10,231 bases of DNA from Anaerolineae bacterium (GCA_016783285.1 JADHWW010000175.1:1-10231), one strand, 5' to 3'; numbered from the stretch's first letter, positions 1 through 6,699 are shown. A program made the numbers and translations. The notes: generated from the letters alone by a model not told the origin.

Positions 1-132
1 TTCTGAGTTCAAGATAAGATCATCTACACCCAACCCTGATGTAGCGGACGGCGTAACGCTCAGCCATCTACAAATGGGACACGGATCACACGAATGTACA
101 CAGATAAAGATAAAAATCCGCGAGAATCCGTT
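1..132. other. non-coding flank with short imperfect repeats
   Basis: No gene is supported here. The stretch lies just downstream of the 3' end of the disrupted kinase HK1, which is read on the minus strand and stops at 133-135. The first 80 bases show nothing recognisable. From about 81 onward the sequence becomes a string of related short words (CGGATCACACG, ACACAGAT, AATCCG twice) that runs into the kinase stop codon; this part is listed separately as a repeat. Confidence 0.5.
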
Positions 133-150
133 TCATCTGTGTGTATCTGC
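81..150. repeat. imperfect repeat/dyad at the HK1 3' end
   Basis: ACACAGAT at 98-105 is matched by its reverse complement ATCTGTGT at 135-142, and AATCCG is repeated at 115-120 and 125-130. The right arm overlaps the HK1 stop codon (minus-strand TGA at 135-133). Read on the minus strand, the structure is followed by T-rich sequence (TTTTTATCTTTATCTG), so it might help end HK1 transcription. It also looks like the diverged extragenic repeats built from CCGTG/CTGTG words in some bacterial genomes. Whether it recurs in this genome cannot be told from one window. Confidence 0.4.
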
Positions 151-329
151 ATCCAAATCCAACGGGAGGCGCACGGTGAACCTGGTGCCCAGCCCCACCA
201 CGCTCTCGGCAGTGATGGTGCCGCCGTGGGCCTCGACGATCTCCTTCGTGATCGCCAGTCCCAACCCAGCCCCCCGGCTGCGCCGGCGGGACTTGTCCGC
301 CTGGTAGAAGCGCTCGAAGACACGGGGAA
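133..329 (-). pseudogene. 3' fragment of sensor histidine kinase HK1 (ATP-binding domain C-terminus)
   Basis: This is the last part of the kinase gene whose 5' part lies at 2958-4226, separated from it by the insertion element. It encodes about 63 residues: the F box ([12 protein letters not shown]), the G2 box (GAGLGLAI), then EAHGGTI and the final strand [12 protein letters not shown], ending at a TGA at 135-133. These are the ATP-lid and C-terminal motifs of the HATPase_c domain. The fragment has no start codon or ribosome site of its own. Joining codon CTT-CCC (2963-2958) directly to CGT (324-322) gives the in-frame series [10 protein letters not shown], as expected of an uninterrupted kinase. 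Without the 5' part it should have no function. Confidence 0.93.
324..329. repeat. target site duplication, left copy
   Basis: GGGGAA directly precedes the left terminal repeat and recurs at 2957-2962 directly after the right one. The duplication is 5 bp (GGGAA, 325-329) if the terminal C/G base pair belongs to the inverted repeat, or 6 bp if it does not; the sequence alone cannot decide. Keeping one copy restores the HK1 reading frame. Confidence 0.88.
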
Positions 330-386
330 CATAAATGATTTTTTGTCTCCATAGGGGAGTAAAGTGCGTCGTTTGAATTGCGCAGA
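330..386 (+). repeat. left terminal inverted repeat, bipartite
   Basis: It has an outer block of 13 bp at 330-342, a 21-bp spacer (343-363) and an inner block of 23 bp at 364-386. The spacer contains a small dyad, CTCC (347-350) and GGAG (356-359), that the right end lacks. GCGTC at 366-370 and GACGC at 385-389 form a second small dyad around the inner block. The two-block design resembles transposase-binding ends with separate cleavage and recognition sites; that role is inferred. Confidence 0.85.
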
Positions 387-404
387 CGCATCGCTGGCGG
401 CTCC

Positions 405-432
405 TTAACAAATTGGCCATTGATGGCATACT
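405..432 (+). promoter_or_regulatory. possible transposase promoter
   Basis: TTAACA at 405-410 and CATACT at 427-432 are separated by 16 bp, each matching 4 of 6 positions of the sigma-70 boxes. A start near 439 would give a leader of about 24 nt. This is a weak match, typical of poorly expressed transposase genes. Confidence 0.35.
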
Positions 433-458
433 GTCTCCATCTATCTCTGGAGGGAGAC
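433..458 (+). promoter_or_regulatory. hairpin over the transposase ribosome-binding site
   Basis: GTCTCC at 433-438 is complementary to GGAGAC at 453-458, with a 14-nt loop. The ribosome site GGAGGGAG (449-456) lies in the loop and 3' arm, about 9 nt before the ATG at 463. In the mRNA this could mask the site and limit transposase translation. The stem is only 6 bp, and function is inferred. Confidence 0.35.
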
Positions 459-462
459 TCTG

Positions 463-2928
463 ATGCCACGACTTACACTTCTGTCGAATAGCGAGAATGG
501 TCTCATCTGGGTGACGTTGGATGGACGAGAGCTCGTCCCCTTGCGAAGCGGCGACCGCGAGGGAGTGAAGGCCGTCACGACCTGGCTGGTAGACAGCAAG
601 GTCATCACCGCTGAAGAAGCGGCAGCGGTGCAGGGGGTAACGCCTCGTACCGTTGAGACATACCAGACCACGTATGCTGAGACGGGAAATAGCGCCGACC
701 TGATGGATCGGCGGCATTTCAATCCAGGGCAACTGACGGACTACCGGATGGGACCGCACAAGTTGGAATTGATCCGCCAAGCCACGCTGAACCTGGTGCG
801 AGGGGAAAAGAACAGCGAGCGAGGGCTGGTCACTCAACTGGATGGGGTGGTAGACGACCGGACGGTGGGGCGGCATCTGCACGAGATAGGCTGGCGGGCG
901 GCAGAGAAAGCCGGGCTGGCGGAAGAGATAGCCGCCTACATAGAAGCAGAGCGTCGACGGGCGTACTTGGATGGCGTGGCGGGGAAGCCGTTCGAGAGCA
1001 TGCTGAACAGCAGCAGTCCGCGCGAATGGCAAACACCGGAGCGAGGCCTGGTGGGAATCGCCTTGGGGGTGGCGCACATGGCTCTCAACGGCACCTACGA
1101 GGGGCTCAAAGGACTGGTCGCTGGATCGCTGTCTGTGTTGAGCGCGTGGCATCCGTTGCGAGTATGGCACGTCTTGCTGGTCTACCTGATGGCGAGCGGT
1201 GGTGGGCGCTTGAGCCAGGTCAAGTACTTTGCCTGGCATCGAGTAAGGGGGCTGCTGAGCGGTTGTGCTGGGTTGTCGGCGACCAGTCTGCGCAGCTGGA
1301 TGGTGGAAGTAGCAAAGCACGCGAAGGAAAAAGTGACCGTGCGTCGCTCGGATGGGCGCGAAGAGACCATCACCCGCCTGCGGGACTACCTGGAAGAGAC
1401 TGTGGCCCAGCGTATGCAGAGGGGGCTGATCCAGGGGCGGGCAATCTACCTGGATGACTACGTCAACGCTATCTTCCGTCGCGAGCCGATTGCCCGAACG
1501 AAGCACGGCACTCGCTACGGAATCTGCAAAGCCTTCCGCCGCCACATGGCCCAAGACGTGGATACAGGACACGCCGTGACTTGTCCTCTGGGGCCTTCGG
1601 ACATCACTCCACTGGCAGTAGTGCAGCGCGTCGTCGAGTTGATTAACGGTGGGCTGGATCGTGTTATTCCCGGCTGGCAATTGGAACTGGTCATCGCTGA
1701 CCGGTGGTGGAGCGTCAAGACGGTCATCCTCTGGGCATTGGGGAAAGGCCCCAAGTTGCTGACATGGGGAAAGAACATCAAGGCTATTCAGGATGCGTTG
1801 GAAGGAGTGAGTGAAGCAAAACTCAAAGAGCACCCGGTCACCGTCAATGTACGAGACGAAGCGACCAGGGAGATGATGGAACGGGTGGTGGGCTATCGTC
1901 TCGACACCGAGTTGTCCATCTATGACCTGGAGCAGCCAGTACCGTGTGTAGTGGAATGGGATGGCAAGGCCGAGAGCAAGAAGCGGGTACGGTTGGTGAT
2001 CGGGGTCGAGCGAGACGAAATGGGCGGGGACGAGGTAGTCGACGGGCTGCGTTTTCGGCAACGGGTAGAGATTCTGCTGAAACAGATGCAACGGCGGGTC
2101 AACCTGTCCGCCTTTGGTGGCGGGAAGGCACACCTGCGGCCGAGTGAGCTCGAAAAGCCGGACTATGAGGAACGGCAGAAGATATCGAAGAACCGACGTC
2201 AGGTGGCTACGCGCCGGGCCAACGACCAGGCCAGATTGAAGGAAGTGAAGCGAGAATTGGAGCAGTTGCGTGCGGGGGAATCGCCTACCAACGGACTGGG
2301 ATTGGGCATCAGGGACTTGAAGAAGTTGGCCCAAGACCTGAAGCGGCATGTTCAAAGGTCCACGATGCGGCTGGAGGAACTGGACAGTCTGCTGGATTGG
2401 GCGGACGGGAAAGGGCCGCGCCCAGAAGAGAAACCGGTGGCCGAACTGGACTTGACACGCGATTCCGTTTTGACCCAACTGAAGCTGGAGGTTTTCACGG
2501 CCCAAGAGACCCTGCTGGATGATTTCATCGAACAAGCCCTCGAGCCAGTGTTGAGGGAAGAGGCAGAGCAACAGGCCGCCAAGCGACAGCAGCGGGACGC
2601 ACGCTCGACGACCCAAGAACGGGAAGAAGAACCGCTCAGTACCGATGTGGAGGAACTCTACCAGATCAAACTGAACAACCTGGAGCGGGAGACAATCCTG
2701 GAACGGCTGTTGAATCAGAGCGGCGAGTTTGTGCGCCACAAGACGAAACGAATCATCCTGGTAGTGTTTGACCGCTTCGAGGATCGCCGTATACAGGCAG
2801 CCTTCGAGCGATATTGCATTATCCTCAACCAGCGGGACATCCGTGTCCCTATGGATGACGGTGAACCGTGGCGACTGCTGTTTACCTACCATCTGGATGC
2901 TCCGTCGTCTTCTGCGCAATTCAAATGA
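463..2928 (+). CDS. large DDE-type transposase, family unassigned (821 aa)
   Basis: This is the only gene of the insertion element and its likely recombinase. Residues about 47-72 ([20 protein letters not shown]) look like a DNA-binding helix-turn-helix. The middle has the feel of an RNase H-fold core: an aspartate pair in IYLDDYV (D331/D332), a second in LVIADRWW (D413) and a candidate glutamate in [10 protein letters not shown] (E536), giving an inferred D-D-E triad. After about residue 565 comes a highly charged, probably coiled-coil region to about 750, then a beta/alpha segment ([16 protein letters not shown]...) to the end. At 821 residues it is about twice the length of common IS transposases. 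GGAGGG sits well placed before the ATG. The last codons (SAQFK-stop) lie inside the right inner inverted repeat. Inverted repeats and target duplication make the mobile role secure; the catalytic residues and family are not proven. Confidence 0.85.
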   Translation: MPRLTLLSNSENGLIWVTLDGRELVPLRSGDREGVKAVTTWLVDSKVITAEEAAAVQGVTPRTVETYQTTYAETGNSADLMDRRHFNPGQLTDYRMGPHKLELIRQATLNLVRGEKNSERGLVTQLDGVVDDRTVGRHLHEIGWRAAEKAGLAEEIAAYIEAERRRAYLDGVAGKPFESMLNSSSPREWQTPERGLVGIALGVAHMALNGTYEGLKGLVAGSLSVLSAWHPLRVWHVLLVYLMASGGGRLSQVKYFAWHRVRGLLSGCAGLSATSLRSWMVEVAKHAKEKVTVRRSDGREETITRLRDYLEETVAQRMQRGLIQGRAIYLDDYVNAIFRREPIARTKHGTRYGICKAFRRHMAQDVDTGHAVTCPLGPSDITPLAVVQRVVELINGGLDRVIPGWQLELVIADRWWSVKTVILWALGKGPKLLTWGKNIKAIQDALEGVSEAKLKEHPVTVNVRDEATREMMERVVGYRLDTELSIYDLEQPVPCVVEWDGKAESKKRVRLVIGVERDEMGGDEVVDGLRFRQRVEILLKQMQRRVNLSAFGGGKAHLRPSELEKPDYEERQKISKNRRQVATRRANDQARLKEVKRELEQLRAGESPTNGLGLGIRDLKKLAQDLKRHVQRSTMRLEELDSLLDWADGKGPRPEEKPVAELDLTRDSVLTQLKLEVFTAQETLLDDFIEQALEPVLREEAEQQAAKRQQRDARSTTQEREEEPLSTDVEELYQIKLNNLERETILERLLNQSGEFVRHKTKRIILVVFDRFEDRRIQAAFERYCIILNQRDIRVPMDDGEPWRLLFTYHLDAPSSSAQFK

Positions 2929-2957
2929 CGCACTGCGAGGCTGGAAAATCATTTATG
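2911..2957 (-). repeat. right terminal inverted repeat, bipartite
   Basis: Read inward from 2957, it has an outer 13-bp block at 2957-2945 identical to the left end, an 11-bp spacer (2944-2934) and an inner 23-bp block at 2933-2911 that matches the left inner block except for one base. The spacer is exactly 10 bp shorter than at the left end. The transposase stop codon (2926-2928) lies in the inner block. Confidence 0.88.
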
Positions 2958-2962
2958 GGGAA
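2957..2962. repeat. target site duplication, right copy
   Basis: GGGGAA directly follows the right terminal repeat and matches 324-329. On the minus strand it encodes the Leu-Pro junction of HK1 (CTT CCC). The 5 bp versus 6 bp ambiguity is the same as for the left copy. Confidence 0.88.
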
Positions 2963-4178
2963 GTGCTTCTGCCGGGATGCCCTCACCTGCATCGGTGACT
3001 GCCAGCGCGACGCCACGTCCGTCCTCTGTCGGGCGTGCTGCCAGGGTGACCTTGCCACCGGCGGACGTGTGCGCCAGCGCGTTGTCGAGCAGGTTGGCGA
3101 AGACCTGCGCCAGCCGGTCGGTATCGCCGGTGACGAACAGCGACGCAGGAACATCGAACTCCAGGTTCACGCCGGCCGCCTGAGCCTGGGGTGACAGTTT
3201 CTCGACGCACCCTTGCAGCAGCGGGCCGAGTTCCACACGGCCGCGCGCCATCACCATCTGCCCGGCATCGAAGCGGGCCAGGGTCAGCAACTCGTCCACC
3301 ATACGGCGCATACGCTCCGCCTCGTCGTGGATGACGCGGGCTGCGCGGGCCGCCGCCTCGGGCGTCGAAGCCGTGCCGTCGAGCAGCGCCTGGGAGAAGC
3401 CCTGGATGGAGGTGAGGGGAGTCTTCAATTCATGGGAGACGTTGGCAACGAAGTCACGCTGCGATTGCTGGGCGGCCTGGACCTGGTTGGCCATGGTGTT
3501 GAAGGAGCGGGCCAGGCTTTGCACCTCAGCCGGGCCTGAAACCGGCGCGCGCGTGCCGGTCTCGCCCCGGGCGATCCCCTCGGCCGCGCCGGCCACCCGC
3601 CGCAGCGGCGCGGCAACCGAGCGGCTGACCAGAAGCGCCAGCAGAACCGAGATTACCAGCGCCGCCAGGCCGGCCCACATCAACGGGGCCATGAGGTTAT
3701 CGCGCGCCCAGATCAGTGCCGCGCCGCGAGGCTCCGGCACGGTAAAGACGAGCATCTCCGGCGAGGGAGGGGCTGGCCACGGCAGCGCGACGAAGAGCCA
3801 CGTCCGCCCCTCAGCGTCAGTGAAACTCCCTTGCATGCCACCCTCGGGACCGCGCTCTAGGCGCGCTCCCGCCAACAGGTTTTGGCCCTTCCACTCATCC
3901 CGGCTATCGAGGGCGACACTGCCCTGAGAGTCAAGGAGTAGAACACGTACGTTTCGGTCCTGGTCAACCCGCTGCAACAGAGGAGCCATCTGCTCAGGGC
4001 TCACGTTCCTCCCGCGCGCCGCGACGGCGGTCATACGGGCCAGGTCGCCCAGCCGCTGGAAGGCGAACCGCTGTTGCACCTGCCGGATGCGCAGCACCAC
4101 CAGCAACGCCAGCGCGGCCACGAGCAAGCAGACGAGGATGACGACGACGTATGAAAGAAGCAGACGGGAGCTCAGGCT

Positions 4179-4223
4179 ACGGAACATGCGAATGGCGAAT
4201 TTACGAATTACGAATCTGCGAAT
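4179..4223 (-). repeat. three imperfect 15-nt tandem repeats at the start of HK1
   Basis: On the minus strand, ATTCG recurs five times with alternating 8/7-nt spacing. It forms three 15-nt units at 4223-4209, 4208-4194 and 4193-4179. In the HK1 frame they encode the pentapeptides IRRFV, IRKFA and IRMFR just before the first membrane helix. The array begins directly at the RR1 stop/HK1 start overlap. Confidence 0.75.
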
Positions 4224-4912
4224 CACGGACTTACGAGTTTATACCCCACCGCCAGCACCGTCTCAATCTCGACGCTGGAGGAACCACCCATCCTCTTGCG
4301 CAAATGGGCAATGTGGACGTCCACCGTGCGCGTCTCGCCGTAAAAGTCGTAGCCCCAGACCAGGTTCAGCAGTTGTTCGCGGCTGAGGACGATGCCCCGA
4401 TGCTCGGCCAGCGCCAGCAGCAGATCAAACTCCTTGGGGCGCAGTTCCACCGGCTGCCCGGCGATGGTGACCTCGCGGCGGGCCGGGTCTACGGTGATAT
4501 CGCCCACGTGGACGGGGGCCTGTGGCCGGGCAGCGCGCCGGGTGCGGCGCAGGATGGCCTTGATGCGGGCGGCCAGTTCGCGGGGGTTGAAGGGCTTGGT
4601 GACGTAGTCGTCGGCCCCCAGTTCCAGCCCTACGATCTTGTCCACGTCGTCGTCGCGGGCTGTGAGCATAATGACGGGAAGGTCGGGCGCGGCAGAGCCT
4701 GCGCGCACACGACGGCAGACCTCCCAGCCGTCCACCTCGGGCAGCATCAGGTCAAGCACCATTACCGCCGGGGGCTGGCGGGCGATCATCTCCAGAGCTT
4801 TGGCCCCGTCGCTGGCCGATTGCACACGAAACCCCTCCTGTTCGAGGTACATCCGCGCCAGTTCGATGATGTTGGGCTCGTCGTCCACGACCAAAATCGT
4901 CTCTCCCGCCAT
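4223..4912 (-). CDS. OmpR/PhoB-family response regulator RR1 (229 aa)
   Basis: This is a DNA-binding response regulator, presumably phosphorylated by HK1 encoded just downstream. The start at 4912 (MAGETILVVDDEP) is preceded by GGAGGAG at good spacing; a longer in-frame start at 4957 would add 15 residues across the probable promoter and is disfavoured. The receiver domain (about 5-120) has acidic pair D10/D11, phospho-acceptor D54 in VLDLMLPEVDG, T84 in MLTARDD and K106 in VTKPF. The winged-helix output domain (about 133-227) shows RPKEFDLLLALAEH, WGYDFYGETRTVDVHIAHLRKR and the final wing VGYKL. All key residues and the usual length are present. Its stop overlaps the HK1 GTG, suggesting translational coupling. 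With HK1 broken it has probably lost its cognate kinase. Confidence 0.95.
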   Translation of the reverse strand: MAGETILVVDDEPNIIELARMYLEQEGFRVQSASDGAKALEMIARQPPAVMVLDLMLPEVDGWEVCRRVRAGSAAPDLPVIMLTARDDDVDKIVGLELGADDYVTKPFNPRELAARIKAILRRTRRAARPQAPVHVGDITVDPARREVTIAGQPVELRPKEFDLLLALAEHRGIVLSREQLLNLVWGYDFYGETRTVDVHIAHLRKRMGGSSSVEIETVLAVGYKLVSP

Positions 4913-4929
4913 TGCTCCTCCCGCCCGCA

Positions 4930-4957
4930 ATTGTACCCAATTGCCTCTAAAAGGCAA
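4930..4957 (-). promoter_or_regulatory. candidate RR1 promoter
   Basis: On the minus strand, TTGCCT (4957-4952) and TACAAT (4935-4930) are separated by 16 bp. The -10 box matches 5 of 6 positions and the -35 box 4 of 6. A start near 4923 gives a leader of about 11 nt that contains the GGAGGAG ribosome site. Two dyads overlap it: TTGCCT/AGGCAA (4941-4946 with 4952-4957), and CAATTG repeated at 4928-4933 and 4938-4943. Either could bind a regulator. Confidence 0.55.
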
Positions 4958-4977
4958 GACCCCGGACGACCGGGGTC
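4958..4977. promoter_or_regulatory. perfect 8-bp inverted repeat abutting the RR1 -35 box
   Basis: GACCCCGG and CCGGGGTC flank the 4-base loop ACGA. On the minus strand the hairpin is followed by TTGCCTTTT, so it could be a terminator for antisense transcripts crossing HK2. Its position right against the -35 box also fits an operator. I cannot choose between these from the sequence. Confidence 0.5.
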
Positions 4978-5088
4978 AGGACACGTTTTCCGACCAGACG
5001 TAGCGTCGAATGAGCCGGTGGCAGGGACGATGGTCACCCCGCTATGAGTGAGGTGGAAGCCGATTCAGCCTGAGCCGCAAGCAGCGCC

Positions 5089-5116
5089 TTGACGCTGAAG
5101 CCTGCGGAGGTATAAT
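5089..5116 (+). promoter_or_regulatory. sigma-70-type promoter of HK2
   Basis: TTGACG (5089-5094) and a perfect TATAAT (5111-5116) are separated by 16 bp. The predicted start near 5123 lies only about 8 nt before the HK2 ATG at 5131, giving a nearly leaderless mRNA with at most a weak AGG ribosome contact. A dyad, CAGCG (5082-5086) and CGCTG (5093-5097), straddles the -35 box and is a possible repressor site. Confidence 0.72.
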
Positions 5117-5130
5117 ATCGGACAGGTAAA

Positions 5131-6699
5131 ATGCTGACTGACTACCGTGTTCGACAACGAGAATACCTGTTAGAGATCAGCCGTGCCCTCGCGGCGCAAC
5201 TCAACCTGGACGAGTTGCTGCACAAGGTGCTGGAGGCAGCGATGAATATGCTGGCGGGACAGGCCGGCCTCATCGCCTTGCGTGGCCCTGACGGGAGTTT
5301 TGCCATCCAGGCCAGTTGTGGCCTCCCCCAGGCCTTGGCCCCCTACTTCGAGCCGTTGCTGACAGACATCCCCGACGACGTTGACCGGAGCCGGTTCCAC
5401 ATTCCAGGTCTGGCGGACAAACTCGGACGGATCGTGTCGGGCCTTGGGCTGCGCCTGCAACAGGTAGTGGCGCTTCCGATGGTCATCAAGCGAGAATTGA
5501 TCGGCGTGCTGTACATATTTCGTGCCTACGGCACTCGCTTCACTGCTAACGATCGCCAAGTTCTCGCCAGTTTCGCCGACCACGCCGCCATCGCAGTCCA
5601 CAACGCGCAACTCTACGAACATCTCTCCCAGGAGAAACACAGGCTCGATGCCATCCTGGAGTACAGCGCCGATGGAGTGTTGATCCTTGATCCAACCCAC
5701 CGCATCGTCGTCTTCAATCGTGTGCTGGCACAACTGAGCGGCTGGCCGGCGGCCAAAGCACTGGGTCAGCATCACGATGAGGTCATCCGTTGGGCGCATC
5801 TGGAGACAGATCTGGACCTGGGCGGCGCGGTTGCCGGCGGCTGGCCGCTGCCGCCAGCCCGACCGCTCTACGTCGAAGGGGATTTGCGCCGGCGCAATGG
5901 CGGGGGCGTCAGCGTCGGCATCACCTACGCGCCGCTCTTTGACCGCGAGGGCCGTCTGGTCAACATCATCGCCAGCGTGCGTGACATCACGCGTTTCCGA
6001 GAAGCGGATGAGATCAAGTCCACCTTCGTCTCCGTGATTTCACACGAACTCAAGACCCCAGTCGCGTTGATCAAGGGCTACGCCGACACGCTGCTCCGCA
6101 AAGATGCTTGCTGGGACCCGGAGACGATGCGGGAAAGCCTGACCGTTATTTTGGAGGAAGCCGACCGTCTGAATCGATTGATTGACAATCTGCTCGACGC
6201 CTCACGACTTCAGGCTGGCGTCTTGCCGTTAGAAATGAATCAGGTGGCGCTGGACGCGCTGGCCGAGCGCGTGGTCAATCGTTTCCGCACCCAGACCCAG
6301 ATTCACGAGATTGTGGTCAACTTCCCTTCGGACTTCCCAGTCATCGAGGGAGACCCAGGCCGGCTGGAGCAGGTTCTAAACAACCTGATATCTAATGCCA
6401 TCAAGTACTCTCCCAAAGGCGGTCGTATTATGGTCAGTGGCCAGGCGTTACCCGACGAAGCGCTCGTCACTGTATCTGACCAGGGGGTGGGTATCCCGTT
6501 CGAGGAGCAGTCTCGCGTCTTTGAGCGTTTCTATCGCGGGGTACGTGAACACCATCAGCGCACGCCTGGGGCTGGCCTGGGACTGTATCTGGCCAAAGCC
6601 ATCGTCGAAGCCCATGGCGGGCGCATAAGGGTCGAAAGCAGCCCTATGAAAGGGGCCTCCTTCTCATTTGCCATCCCATACCAACAAGTCTTTAAGTGA
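5131..6699 (+). CDS. soluble GAF-PAS sensor histidine kinase HK2 (522 aa)
   Basis: This is a cytoplasmic histidine kinase; no signal peptide or membrane helix is visible. Residues about 16-163 form a GAF domain (ALPMVIKRELIGVLYIF ... FADHAAIAVHNAQLYEHL). About 168-292 form a PAS domain (ILEYSADGVLILDPTHRIVVFN ... ITYAPLFDREGRLVNIIASVRDITRF). HisKA follows, with phospho-acceptor H305 in SVISHELKTP. The HATPase_c domain has the N box (NNLISNAIKYS, 417-427), G1 box (DQGVGI, 450-455), F box (FERFY, 464-468) and G2 box (GAGLGL, 480-485), so it should be catalytically intact. The gene diverges from RR1 and converges on the sHSP genes, with no regulator next to it on its own strand. RR1 (orphaned) and RR2 are the nearby candidate partners. 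The ligand of the GAF or PAS domain cannot be told from sequence. Confidence 0.95.
   Translation: MLTDYRVRQREYLLEISRALAAQLNLDELLHKVLEAAMNMLAGQAGLIALRGPDGSFAIQASCGLPQALAPYFEPLLTDIPDDVDRSRFHIPGLADKLGRIVSGLGLRLQQVVALPMVIKRELIGVLYIFRAYGTRFTANDRQVLASFADHAAIAVHNAQLYEHLSQEKHRLDAILEYSADGVLILDPTHRIVVFNRVLAQLSGWPAAKALGQHHDEVIRWAHLETDLDLGGAVAGGWPLPPARPLYVEGDLRRRNGGGVSVGITYAPLFDREGRLVNIIASVRDITRFREADEIKSTFVSVISHELKTPVALIKGYADTLLRKDACWDPETMRESLTVILEEADRLNRLIDNLLDASRLQAGVLPLEMNQVALDALAERVVNRFRTQTQIHEIVVNFPSDFPVIEGDPGRLEQVLNNLISNAIKYSPKGGRIMVSGQALPDEALVTVSDQGVGIPFEEQSRVFERFYRGVREHHQRTPGAGLGLYLAKAIVEAHGGRIRVESSPMKGASFSFAIPYQQVFK

Larger units (their letters stand above)
330..2957 (+). mobile_element. insertion sequence, about 2628 bp, single transposase gene, inserted in HK1
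   Basis: The element is bounded by inverted repeats and a 5-6 bp direct duplication. The outer ends are a perfect 13-bp inverted match, CATAAATGATTTT at 330-342 and its reverse complement at 2945-2957. Further in, a 23-bp inverted match with one mismatch lies at 364-386 and 2911-2933. Between the ends are a 133-bp leader and one gene (463-2928) that ends inside the right inner repeat; there is no passenger gene. Precise removal restores a continuous histidine kinase. Ends, gene and duplication are all intact, which suggests a fairly recent and possibly still active copy. I cannot assign an IS family; the element is larger than most single-gene ISs. Confidence 0.92.
2949..4226 (-). pseudogene. 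5' part of membrane sensor histidine kinase HK1, truncated by insertion
   Basis: This is the sensor kinase of the RR1-HK1 two-component operon. The start is a GTG at 4226-4224 overlapping the RR1 stop (GTGA); an ATG at 4187 (MFRSLSSRLL) is a plausible alternative. Residues about 22-46 form the first membrane helix, about 47-180 an extracytoplasmic sensor region, about 181-201 a second helix, followed by a HAMP linker. HisKA has phospho-acceptor H265 in NVSHELKTPL. The HATPase part retains the N box (ANLLDNALAH, 377-386) and the G1 box (DAGEGI, 412-417). After ALP (residue 423) the frame enters the insertion element, adds His-Lys and stops at 2951-2949. The F and G2 boxes are cut off and survive at 133-329. 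The restored protein would be about 486 residues. ATP binding, and hence autophosphorylation, should be lost. Confidence 0.93.

Noticed and set aside
133..2952. 939-codon open frame on the minus strand as a real fused gene
   Set aside because: Over the element it is the exact antisense register of the transposase, and its translation is low-complexity (rich in Leu, Gln, Pro, His, Arg) with no recognisable domain. Only the last 63 codons are real, as the kinase fragment.
4913..4957. Longer RR1 start at 4957 (adds MPFRGNWVQLRAGGA)
   Set aside because: The extension lacks receiver character and would cover the probable promoter; the ATG at 4912 has a GGAGGAG ribosome site and begins right before the first receiver strand.
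4151..5047. 298-codon plus-strand open frame opposite RR1
   Set aside because: It is antisense to a complete response regulator with all catalytic residues, and its translation has no domain character.
5170..5799. 209-codon minus-strand open frame inside HK2
   Set aside because: It is the antisense shadow of the GAF-PAS region and has no ribosome site or family resemblance.
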